Below the pieces are notes generated by a model. That model was not told the origin of the DNA and did not search any database. It worked only from the letters and a program-made list of their open reading frames with translations. The translations under genes were made by a program, and so were the position numbers. Positions 34,530 to 46,300 of a stretch of 64,000 nucleotides of DNA are shown one piece after another (the stretch's first letter is position 1; the number at the start of each line of letters is the position of its first letter). This DNA comes from Sphagnum magellanicum (Eukaryota > Streptophyta > Sphagnopsida > Sphagnales > Sphagnaceae): NCBI GenBank assembly GCA_021904315.1, contig CM038915.1:14074001-14138000 (forward strand), given 5' to 3'.

Positions 34530-34745
34530 TGATGACAACCATGCATGTCATTGTCATCTTCTTCTTCTTTTTCGTTTATTGGTGCTCAAAAAGAAGAAGA
34601 CAAGAATTCGTTGTCATCTTTTTTTTTTTCCTTATGACCCTGCTCTAAAAGAAAATGACAATAATCATCATCATCATGTTTTTCTTTTGTTGTTACATTA
34701 CAAAAAACAATGATGAACCAAGCTCATCATTATCTTCTAATGTTT
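34530..34745. repeat. Second part of the GATGAC palindromic array
   Basis: About two further units like those at 27,440-28,165, with arms such as GTCATTGTCATCTTCTTCTT and AAAAGAAGAAGACAAGAA. It sits on the other side of the retrotransposon plus repeat A, which suggests that an originally longer array was split by insertions. Confidence 0.7.
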
Positions 34746-35109
34746 TTTTTTAACTATGAAAAAGACATGTGTCAATTTGTAAAAAAAAATTAATATAATT
34801 TTAAATATAAATTTTCATTTTAAATTAATTAATATAACTAATTAGTTAATATACCAAGTAATAATACTAATAATAAAAATATATTCTATATAATTAACTA
34901 TATTAACTATGCAATTAAGAATGATAAAAATCATGTATAATTTTTTAATTATAATATATTATTAATTATAATATAAAATTAATGAATTTTTTTAAAATAT
35001 TAAAACCTTAAGCTTTTAAGTAAAATTAACAAAAACTCCATCTAATATTGCATGTTGCATCAAAAGAAAAATAAATAAATAGTTTGTTCTTTTTTTTGGT
35101 TAATAGATG

Positions 35110-36110
35110 GTTGTTTCTTTTCAAAAAAACACCTCCAAAAAAGCGTGCACAAAAGGCAACCAAGGCCAAGGCACCAATTATAATTGAAAAACAAGTAATT
35201 GTATTATACACAAGTTCACCTCCTCAAGGTATGTCATCAATATTTTGAATGTGTTGCAATTTGTTAATCCCATCTTCACTCTCCATGCAAAAATGGGGGT
35301 GGGTTTTTTTTGGCCAAAATTTTCTTGAACAATACTTATACACTCATATATAAATTTTGATTGTAATACTTTCATCGTGTCTAGGGTTTAGGGTTGCTTT
35401 GATTGTAATACCTTCATAATGCAAACTTGTTGGTCTAATTTAAATTTTGTAGGGGTTGAAGTGGCTTTGCATGAAAGTGATCATGGAGAAATACCACCGA
35501 ATCATGCCATGGAAGATGTATATTAAGTCCATGAAGGGTTAAGGTGGATTTACAAGTTCAATGGATGCACCGATAATTACATGACTAAATGGTTGTTTCG
35601 CCAACATTTGGACAACAAACATAGTCTTCACATGTAGGTAGGTAAATATGGTTGTCCTTCTACTTGTGTTGGTGGACTAAGGCAACAAAACCACCATGCC
35701 ATGAATGCTCAAATTTTGAACAACCCACAAGCATGACAAACATGAAATGAAAAAAAGGCAATTGATCGAACGAAGAAGAAAGCTAAAGTTGAATGGGATC
35801 AACTTCAACTTGAAGTTCAAGGCCTTGAAAAGGTCCGTCAACCTTTATTGGTAAAGTTCACCTTCAACAAATTGTTAGGTACCATCAACATACCTAACTG
35901 GGGTGTGGGGTTCATCCTTCGTAATGTCTTCTCACAAATTGAAAAAGATGATGACCTTGTTGAAAACATCTAAATGAGTAAGGTTGGTTATGCAAAGCCT
36001 TTTCGACTTGCATGGGATGCTCAAAATTGAAATTTGGAATCTACCAAGGGCAAGAAAGAGAAAAAGATGTAAGTTGTGTGCAAGTACCATGAATCGGAGA
36101 TGATTCACGG
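35110..36110 (+). pseudogene. Decayed gene for a zinc-finger-like nuclear protein
   Basis: A single frame runs from about 35,453 to 36,029 with five stops, at least two of which look like mutated Gln or Arg codons, so it once encoded protein. It contains a finger-like block (C-T-D-N-Y-M-T-K-W-L-F-R-Q-H-x4-H) near 35,566-35,616, a basic segment (DRTKKKAKVEWDQ) near 35,765-35,810 and a conserved-looking Trp/Gly block (NWGVGFILRNVFSQIEKDDD) near 35,898-35,957. A possible upstream exon near 35,130-35,228 encodes a Lys/Pro-rich, nuclear-signal-like stretch (PPKKRAQKATKAK) and ends at a GTATGT donor, with a matching TTTTGTAG acceptor at about 35,443-35,450. The family is not identified. It may be a transposon-encoded protein. 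Confidence 0.6.
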
Positions 36111-36534
36111 TTAATAAATTTACATTCTTTTCCATTGTGCATTTGAATCATGAAACTAATTTGTTTTTTTGTCCCTAGGCTTCGAAATACCATAAAGAAG
36201 GCTTTTGTGGTGGATGCGATCTAACTCACCTTTCAACATCGATAACTCTTCACCCATCACCATGCAACAATAGTTGTAGAAATTACGACAACTTATCAAA
36301 GAAACATGGGCATTGTTTTGAACTCTTCTTCAAGTGAGGGTACACATTAGGGTATAGTGTTAGGCCATTTTAACCTAGCTTGCAATGAAAGTTTGTGGTA
36401 TTTCACCAACATTTTGTACCATGTTCACTTTACACAAAAATTTGTAACTTTCTACCCATTTCTATTTTGGCAATCCCAATTTACAATACCTTACCATCAT
36501 CTTATGTCATATTCCAAATGCATTCCCCAACCCC

Positions 36535-37050
36535 AAATTGCATTATGTAATTTACATAAATTTCTATTATGTAACTTCACCAAAAGCCCCCTTGTAGTTA
36601 ATAGGTTTTAATCATGCAAATATCACAAAAACTTAATCCCCTATCATCTAAAATTAATAACCATATGTAATACCTGCATATAATTAACAAAAAGGTATCC
36701 CTAAAAAGAACCCTAAACCAACTAACAATACGTTAATCTTCAAGTGCAAACATTGATTATGGGAATTCCCCAATCTAAACCCTAAACTAACTCACAATAC
36801 CTTTATCGTTGACATTTTGCAATCACTATTAGGGTGGTCACAAAGGTAATTTCATCATTATTTTTACAATGTAATACTACCATAGTAAGCTTACTACAAT
36901 ATTTACATAAATCTATATTATGTGACCTCACCAAAAGTGGCCTTTTATTTAATAGGTTTGGATTATGCAAGTATTGTAAAAAATCATCATCTAAATTACT
37001 TACAAACATATTTTCTACCAAACGCAATACCTTCATCCAATTAGAAATAT
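36535..37050. repeat. Diverged direct duplication, about 330 bp apart
   Basis: The segment around ATTTACATAAATYTATATTATGT, CACCAAAAG, TTTAATAGGTTT and ATTATGCAA occurs near 36,550-36,630 and again near 36,900-36,980 with many differences. Similar CAATAC-containing words recur nearby, which suggests an old tandem family. Confidence 0.55.
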
Positions 37051-37963
37051 ATCTAAAATATAAGTATAAAAAACTTGATAATATATTATGTTTATATCAT
37101 AATTATAATGTTTTAAATATTTTCAATTATTATAGGGCAAAACCTAATAATAAATATTCAATCCTTAAATTACATATCAATATTGCAAGTCCATAATTCA
37201 AGAACTAAATAATATCATCAAACTTTAAATACCTCATTAATTCAAATGTTACTTTTAATTATATTAATATTGAATTTTAAATTTTTTTTGTGATCAAGAT
37301 TTTTTTTTAATAAAAAAGTAATCCTAAATAATATGGTTCAAATGACTATTGGCATACACCTTATTCAAACAAATAGACACATTTATAGAATTTTCATATT
37401 TAGTTCATAAAATTTAATGGTTGGCCAAAATGGTATGGGATTCCTAAAATTGGCTAAATCCTCTTGTGGTTCATCACCACTTGAACATGAAAAAATTGAA
37501 AAAAAATAAATTAAAAGTCTTGGTTTAGATCACGTTCACTATTTTTTTATTATATTAATTGAGAGTACTGTTGAATTGTATTAAATTAACATTCAAATGA
37601 ATACCACAATAAATTTCACACTGTTTTAATTATTTCATTGAATATTTAAATAAAATTATAAAATAAAAGTCTAATTTAAGACAAAAAAGACATTGAAATT
37701 TTATATTAACAATATAAATAATACTATTACATTAAAAAAATTATTAAATTAAATCCTAAACCTTTAATCCACACTAAAAAATCCAAACAAACCTTACATT
37801 TGCATTGTATTAATATTGATTCAATGTATTAAAATATCATAGAATTGTAATTTGAATATTATTCACATTAGTAATAATATTAGAAAAAAAGTATTTGGCA
37901 TTTTATTCAAATAATAGATAACAATTAAACACCTAAAATTAACCCTAAGCCCTAATTATCCAA

Positions 37964-38215
37964 AGTGTAATACTCACATTATGACCTTAATCCACATTGA
38001 AAATGGGAAAAAGAAATGCAATACCTCCACAACAATTTATGGATGCACATTGTATGTGGGGGCAAAGTGCAATACCCACATTATGACCCTAATCCACACT
38101 ATATATGGGAGAAGGAAATGCAATATTTGTAGGAAAAATTTTAAATGCACATTGTATGTGGGTGGCAAATGTAAATTGGCATTATGACCCTAAATCCACA
38201 TTATCTATGGGAGGC
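37964..38215. repeat. Tandem repeat, about 2.5 copies of 101-102 bp
   Basis: CATTATGACCYTAATCCACA-type blocks start at 37,977, 38,079 and 38,180. Each continues to a TATGGGA word and, in the first two copies, to TGCACATTGTATGTGGG. No coding signal. Confidence 0.8.
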
Positions 38216-39700
38216 CAAAATGTTAAATCCATATATCAAACATGGAACATTCTTACTAGAATTTGATGACTATGTTAAAACCATCCAAGTATATTGATTT
38301 CCCTAAACTATAAACAAAATAATAAAAAAATTAAAAATGATTAAGAAAAAATATCATACCATTGATGTTAAAAGATGATGTCACGTTCAAGAGGACATAT
38401 AACTTGATTTGAAAACACAACCTAAATAAATCAACATACATTTCATGAAACCTTTAAACCTAAAACCCTAAATAATCTTAACGGTAAATGTTCTCAACCT
38501 TATGATTATACAAACATTTACAAATGGAATAGAAAAAAGATTTATAACAATTATGTTTTGAATTTTAAAGTTAATCAACTAAAAATTATAATGAATGGAA
38601 ACATTAACCTTACAATTTAAAACTAATTACCCCATAATATATATGTATAATCCTTTTTTAAAATAACTATATACAAAATATACAAATGCCATAACAAATA
38701 ATTTTCTAGGAATGAGTGATGAATTCAAATTGAAACACAATAAAAATAAAAATAAATTGAATGAAATAAAAGTTTATTCTCTTACTTTTAGTGTGGTCAT
38801 TTCAATTTGAAGGCCCAACTTGAAACCTTCTTCATTCACCTTCAAAAGAGATAAATTGAGTTTTATTGAAAGTATTTGTATGTGAAAATTTGGCCAAGTT
38901 TCCCCCCAAAATCCAACCGAGGATTGAATTTGATTAGTATTAAAAATTGTGCAAATATTCATAAATGTTTGATGTCTTTTTAACTCTAAATTTATCAAGC
39001 CTATTCCTTAATAAATTAACTACATCTTGCATTAAATGGTCCAAAGTGGAGGTAAAGGACCACCGCCAAAAATAATTCCCGTGATTGCAATACCCACATT
39101 TGGGGTTAGTGGTTTATCGTCATCACAAATTTGAATCAAACTACAAATAAATGTTATAACTCCTTTGCAATACTCACATTTTTCATCATAATTTTTGCAA
39201 TCGAAATCCACAATTTGCAAGTGTACATGTAGGTATGATGACATGTGGGTAGATAGGTTTTGCTAATAAATGAATGTTTTACTAGTAATTAAAGTGGCAT
39301 TATTGAAAAATGTATTTCCTCTTTTAGTTAATTTTTGAAATAGGAATTAAATAGAAGTTTAACTAGTAAGAAATATAAGTTTTGTGAAGAAATGGAAGTT
39401 TAGCCAAGAAGAAATATAGGTTTAGCCAAAAGATAGAAGTTTAACTAGTAAGATATATAAGTTTTGTCAAGGGATAGAAGTTTAGCTCTTTCACTTAATT
39501 GTTATAGGAAAAAATTAATTTGACAAAATTGGCAAGAATTTGTTGAAAACATGTGTTTAAATAAAATCATTGTCTTATAATGATGTTACCGTGCAAAATT
39601 TGGCTGAGTTTTTGGGGGGGGGGGGGTGTAAGTGGAAGCAATTTTAAATGTGTGGTTGGTCTCAGATGGGCTGTACTACCACCCTACATCAAATTGTTTT

Positions 39701-40034
39701 TGTCGGCCTTGCCTACATACCAAGGCCCTTAAGGATATTGTGTTTAGATTCATTATAGAGTATAGTAGCTTAAGGGATTTTTATAGGCCCCTAGGTAATA
39801 ATAATAATAATAGGTCTATTTTTATATGAGGATATATTTTGGCTTGTGTTGAAACTTGAGATTAGTTATAATAGAGTTATAATAATATCTTGAAGGACTT
39901 TGGTTTCTTTTAGAGGATTTTTTGAAAGATTATATTTTTGGATGATGAAATATTTGAATTTGCATAATTCTTCTTTTGCCTTAATATACTTTTTCATATT
40001 AAATGGCAAGGCCACACTGTGACACACCCCTTGT
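39701..40034 (-). mobile_element. MITE-like element copy 3, inverted
   Basis: Reverse-oriented full-length relative of the element at 11,833: on + it begins TGTCGGCCTTGCCTAC and ends GTGACACACCCCTTGTT. An ATA trinucleotide run (about 39,796-39,812) has expanded inside. Copy 4 follows in the opposite orientation about 640 bp on, so a transcript across both could fold back. Confidence 0.8.
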
Positions 40035-40669
40035 TGTACTAGAGAGTCAGGCAAGCTTCAGTTAAGTTTCTCTAGCCAGCCAAGAGTGCAGGGGAAGACA
40101 GAATTGACTTTGGATTTCACCTTGGGGCCAATTAGGTAGTTATCAGTGTGAAAGGGGGTACATCTCCCCACCCACCCCCACCCCAACATGGGGTTCTCTC
40201 TAGATAGGTAGGACAAAATAGCTGACTAGTAGGTACTTAGAAGGCAAGAAGATGCATGTAGGTAAATGCTTTGCACTAGGGTAAGAACTAAGAACCTCAC
40301 CCACCTTACTAACCTATCTTGTGAAAAATAGGGTTCAAGGTAGGTAGGTAGGTAAGACAAAAGGTGGTTACTACTAGTACTTAGATGAATGTAGTAAATA
40401 GTTAATACATAGTTAAGGGCTAATGGGTTGTTAGTAGGTATTAGGTAGGTAGTGAAAAACAGCAACAGAGCTGACCACCATGGTGAGATAGGGTACTAGA
40501 GCCTGGAACCCACCATCCATCCCTGGTTGTGTCCTGGTTCACTCTGGTCAAAGGGGGGTTTTGCTGCAAACCAATTCTCCTTCACAAATTGTTAACAGGT
40601 TCAGGCAGCCAGCTTTTGCAGCCTTGTGTTTTTTGTTGGTTGGGTACTTGTTTACATACCAAGTACAAG
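40035..40669. other. Stretch between MITE-like copies 3 and 4
   Basis: Non-coding. It contains several GTAGGTAGGTAG-type runs (40,340-40,355, 40,433-40,452), a C-rich tract near 40,170-40,190 and a segment at 40,480-40,560 loosely related to 25,190-25,310. Confidence 0.5.
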
Positions 40670-40985
40670 AAGGGGTGTGTCACACTATGGCCTTGCAATT
40701 TACAATAAAAAAAGTATCTTAAGGCAAAAAGAAGAATTATGGAAACTCAAATATTTCATCATGCAAAAATATACCTAATCTTCAAAAAATCCTCTAAAAG
40801 AAACCAAAATCCTTCAAGATATTATAACTCTGTTATAACTAATCTCAAGTTCCAACACAAGCCAAAATATCATCTTTCAAAAATTCTCATATAAAAATAG
40901 ATCTATTACTTAGGAGCCAAAATCCCTTAAGTTACTATACTCTATAATAAATCTAAACCCAATGTCCTTGCCTTAGGCCAACAAA
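40670..40985 (+). mobile_element. MITE-like element copy 4
   Basis: Full-length member (about 316 bp) in the orientation of copies 1 and 2, starting AAGGGGTGTGTCACACTATG. Its right end is shortened to CCTTAGGCCAACAAA and has lost the inner GGTAGGCAAGG part, so its short inverted repeat is broken. Confidence 0.8.
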
Positions 40986-41369
40986 GCTCTTATTGCTATT
41001 AGGAGTGGAACAATTTATCAAAGGTCTTGTGGAATCCAATCCTTGTGAACATAAATGAGCATCAAAAGCAGCACCAATTTGCAGGGTTTTTATCCTTCCC
41101 TTCCCTCCACACCCCCCCCATGTACTCTTGAACATCAACTGCACAATAAACACATGCCCATCACCATCAACTTTGTCTTCACCATCTGCACAATAGACAC
41201 ATGCACATCACCATCTCTCCACACACAACAAAAAAAATTCCTCTATATTATCTCTACACATCTTTGAACCTAAACCCTTGAACCTAAATGTCTAAGTGAC
41301 AATTAACCGTTTCCATACTTTGTTAAAAAACCAAGGTTTAAACAAGTGTCGTCCAAGATGGTTGAATAT

Positions 41370-41540
41370 GGCCCTTGGGGGTGATGGATTAGTGGGACAT
41401 GAACCCTTGTTCACTACTACAAAGGTTTGTGGTTCAAACCTATTGTGTCATTTGCAACTTGGTTTGATTGGGGTACTATTGATAGCTTGTTGATGGGTGT
41501 ATTGTTTTTATTAAAGAATATAAGTGTCAATTTCAAAAAA
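41370..41540 (+). mobile_element. Possible tRNA-derived SINE
   Basis: Two words resemble an internal RNA polymerase III promoter: an A-box-like TGGATTAGTGGGA at 41,385-41,397 and a B-box-like GGTTCAAACCT at 41,431-41,441, about 45 bp apart. A T-rich then A-rich stretch (to about 41,540) follows. This arrangement is typical of tRNA-related SINEs. No second copy was confirmed in the window. Confidence 0.4.
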
Positions 41541-44500
41541 AATTTATACATATTGGTTTAATTAATTAGTCAAGTTGATGTGACATAGCGTGCTTGGTCA
41601 TTCAAAGTAAATATTTTTCAAATCATTATTTACAAGTTAGCAAAAACACATTAAAAAATCCTTCTAACCCAAAAAAATGTTACATTATATTATTGTATAA
41701 AGATGTATTTTAACATTTTCATAAATATGTCAAAAAAATTTAGTCCCTTAAGCATTGAAAACACTAGCAACAAACAATTTTTGTGTTTTTTAATCTCATA
41801 TTTTTGTTATTATGATTTCTTACTTTGGATTTTTAACAACATAATATGTAACGAATATGTGAATGCAAAACTTTATAAGATTTGATCAATGCATTAATTT
41901 TGGAACCATAAAATCTCCAAATCTAAATAGTGTTTATAGTTTTAACAACTCCTAAAAAAAAGAATGGGCCCTAACCACTTGTACTATTTTGTTCCAAAAA
42001 CAATGGTTGAATATTATGATTGAATGGTTTTAGTATGTTGTTGTGGAACTTATATAAACAATAATGAAAAAACAAAGAACTCCATTCTTTATTTCCACTT
42101 CATTAAAAAAATCTAGATTCACCTGTACTATCACATATAGTGTAATGAATTTTAGAATTCTGTAATTAATAAAAAAAAATTCATACATTTTTTTAATACA
42201 CAAAATATAACAAAACATGACAATCCATGTTGCAAACATGTGCAACTCACATATCAAATGAATCTAACGATCAAAATAATGTAGGGTGGGTATTTGATTT
42301 TGTTCATAACAACTAGTTTTCAAGTTTTTAAATAACAAAACCATCAAAACTTTGTTATTAATTATATATGCATGTGTTTTTAATGTGAAAGTGTAAAACA
42401 AAGTCTCCTCAGTATATGGCTCTCGAAATGGAAGTGGAGGACAAAACATATGGCACAAAACTTGAAGTTGAAACATAGTTGCAAACTGGGTTGCAATTAA
42501 AGTTTTTATTTCATATATTTTGTCCTCCTTTTCAAATTTGTAAATTAAATAACTAAGTAAATAAGTAACAAATTGATGTTTTAACAACCTAAATAATTAT
42601 TAATTAATACTTATATAATAATCAACTAACTAATTTATTTAGTTATAAATTCTTAATTCTTAATTCATATATAGAAAAATAAATTGCTGAAATAATAACT
42701 ACTTAAAAAATTTATTAATTTGATTCAGTTTCTTTCAATAGTTTTTGTATTTAGAAATAAATAACTAGAATATTAACAAGTTAATTATTTCAGAATTTAA
42801 TAAAATACTAATTAATTAACCAATTTATTAGTTATAAAATATTAAATAATAATTTCATTAAAAAATCTATTAATTAACTAATATTATATAAATATTAATT
42901 CATTAATTGACATATCACTTATAAGATTTCATTAATGGTTCTTAAATAATCAAATAAATAATTAGAAATACGAAATAATTAATATTAATGAATCAAATTA
43001 TTATAACATATTGATTATTTTTTCTTAACTAATAATAATTAAAATATAAACTAATTGATAATTATTTACTAACAAAAAAACTAATATATTGAATAATATC
43101 AATATATTAATTATAAATATTAAATATGAACTATTAATTTTCAATTAATTAAATAGAATTATACCTAATTAATAAGTAGGTAGCTTATGTTAGGAAGGTA
43201 AGTAACCTAGGCTCAACAAGTAGGTAAACATATAAATAAAAAAGTAAGTAGGTAGTTAATTTGTTTAAATACAACTTTATAAATAAACCAATGGAAACAT
43301 ACCCCATTATATCCATAATAGAACTTAACAAAAATACACATGCCTTTCAAAAATTTACTAATACCCTTATGTATACCACAAAGGTTATTTTGAAATCCTA
43401 GTGGTGTAACTAAATTTGGTTCCATTTGTAACTAATACAACAAATTGGCCTAATCATGGATGAAAAACAAATTAACATTTTATTTCATATCTTTTGTCTT
43501 TTGTTTTCAAGTTTGTAAAATATATATCTAATAGGTAATTTACTAACTAACTAATTAACTAGAATTAATTGATTAACTAAGCATTAAAAAATTGTTTACC
43601 CACTTTTCAACCCACCTACTGCTTATTACCACCTACTAATTAGTCAATAACTAGTAGCAGCATAAATAATTTAAATTATTATATATATTAAGTTAAATTA
43701 ATGAATATATTTAATAAATAATTTAATTTACATAAATAACAAAAAAATAATTATTAGTTATTATCAGTAAAGTTTTATAATATTTAATAATTTCATATTA
43801 CAATAAATCAATAATTAGTTCAGTTATATTAATATTAAATTATTTTATTCTTTTCTTAATTAAATAATATGTTTAATAAATTAATAAGTATTATATATTA
43901 ACGAAATATTTAATTAATATTTAACTATTAATTTATTATATTAAATGATTATTAATTATCTAGCCAACAATTTATTAGTATTAATTAAGTAACTAACTAG
44001 TAATAACATAATATATTTAAACTATTGGATAATACTAAATTTCAGTAATTAATAAATTTAGTAAGTAATTTAATTAATTTATCAATTATTAATAATAAAA
44101 TTTTCATATCAGTAATAAGTTCTATTATTATTAGTTTACTATAATTATTACTAATTATTACTATGAACTAATAGTAGGTAATTCTAGCTACCTAACTATT
44201 TAACTATGTACTTATCAACTTGCTTAGCTCACATAACCACAATATACGCAAAATGTATACTGATATGCCTTAAATATAATGTAATTATATTTCTAAATAT
44301 ACCCCTAATATATCAGTAAACATCTTAATATATATCAAAGTTATATGTACATCACATAGAAGCAACCAAGTTGTGATTATTTTTGTAACTAATTGGACAT
44401 AGAAGCCCTTCTTGAATGAAAAGCTTAAAAATTTAATCATTGTAAAAGCATGTAAAACTTAATAATAGATTGAAATAGATGGTGATTAGTTGTAAAATAA

Positions 44501-45594
44501 CAAAACATAGTTATAAATGACATTTAGTTGCATATATAGTTGCAAATTGAATGGTTGCATGATACAAAATTTCTTCTAATGAAGGTTAAGGTTTCAAGTT
44601 TTCCATAAAAAATAAGATCCTCATGCACACATGTCATAAAATGGTTCCACCTCCCCTTTGTTTAAACCATCTTCTAAATTTTTAAAAAAAACATTTATTT
44701 CCTTTTAATATACCATATTCCTAAGAAAAAAAAAAACTCCTAATTCCCCTCCCATTTTCAAGACTCCACATGGATAGAACCATCATTGTCATAACTAGTG
44801 TTGGGGTGGGTATGAGGTCTGAACAGAAAAACTTGCTAGGTCTTTGAATAAGTATATATATATAAAGATTGGAGGTGAGTTTGGCAAAGACCCATGACTT
44901 GAACCATGCCCAATTATTTTTAAATTTATTGACCTTCCCCCACCTCTACACTCAACACATAAATTTTAATAATGATATTTGTAATTGATCCACAAAGAAA
45001 TGCATAGACATGTATTCGTGTAATAACTAGGTCACTTTCATAATCGTGTTTGACATCTAATAAAATACATGGTTTGTTTATTTTTAAACAACCGACTTAA
45101 TCACAATCAATACCCAAATGATGGAAAAAAAATTTGGGAAATTTTTTTGCCAATGTGCACCTAGAAAATTACCTACATCACCTCACAATTTCTATTTAAA
45201 AAACCCCAAATAACTTCGGTTAATCAAAGAACCCCCAAATATTCAAAAATATACCCACATTGGTATTTGTCAAAAAATCCAAAAAACCTTTTATTATGAG
45301 TCATAAATGTACAAGGGGTTTTGCCAAATAACCATCGTATATACTGATTGCAATCATCTCCAAACCCTTGGCTGTACCCCATGTCCACCCTATTAAGTTT
45401 TTTAAAACCGAAATCTAGACAATTTTTTTAAATAAAAAATTGAAAAAAATTGGGCTTGAATGATTCTAATTTTAATTTTTTTTGTGGAAATGAACTTGAA
45501 TTTTTTTTTTAACTACCTACCCCACATTGGTCATAACTTTAATTTCGGGCTCACAACCAGTGATAAGGCAAAAGAGAAGGAGCAAACTATGAAA

Positions 45595-46300
45595 TTAACC
45601 CAAGATTCACACACATTCCCACAAGTGTGGCATATTGAATTCCAACACTCCCAAGTGGCTTTTCCCACTTTGGGAGTTAAAGTCTTATGGAATCCTGAAT
45701 TTTTGGCACAAAAAAATCAAGTAGTAAAAATAGTTTAGATTGGGTTTTCAATATACCATTCAAAATTTCTTGAAGCATAGATATTAAAAGTAAGTTCATA
45801 TTCTTTATTTAGAGTTGTGAGTTAAAATTTATGGCCCACAAAAAGGCCAAAAGTCAAATTGGTAACTTGATTTTTGACCATTAAAACCCAAAAAATAAAA
45901 AATAAAATTTTGAATGTAATATGTAATATGCCATTGAAAAGGGCTTTTCAAAAGCTATAAAGTGTCTTGTGAAAACTCTTCAATTGAAACTTGTATGCAA
46001 ATATTATGAACTTGCAAATTATGAAGCAACTTAAGCAAAGTTGAAAATTTTCATTTTGAAATGGCCTTATCATTAATCATAAAGTAAACTATAAAAAAGG
46101 AGGTGATGATTCTTCTCCAAGTCTAAGTAATGGTGAATCGTGTGAATTTTTTTGTCAATAGCTCACCCATGCACCACTTTAGGTCCAACTTACATTAATT
46201 GCCCTCTTCTTTTGGTTTGTGCAAACTTTGATCACATTTTGATTTCCTACTTGTGAGTTTGTCATAAGTCCATCCCATAACTTTTGACCCCATTTCTTTT
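45595..46300 (+). repeat. Dispersed repeat A, worn copy 2
   Basis: Aligns loosely with 33,730-34,350 in the same order: GGAATCCTGAAT, ATTTATGGCC, CAAATTGGTAAC, TTGATTTTTGACCATTAAAA, GCCATTGAAAAG and CTATAAAGTG. Many differences are C-to-T or G-to-A relative to the first copy. Confidence 0.6.

Noticed and set aside
36834..37196. 120-codon plus-strand ORF in the AT-rich block
   Set aside because: Composition is Asn/Tyr/Lys-rich as expected from A/T-rich noncoding DNA, and it covers part of a worn duplication.
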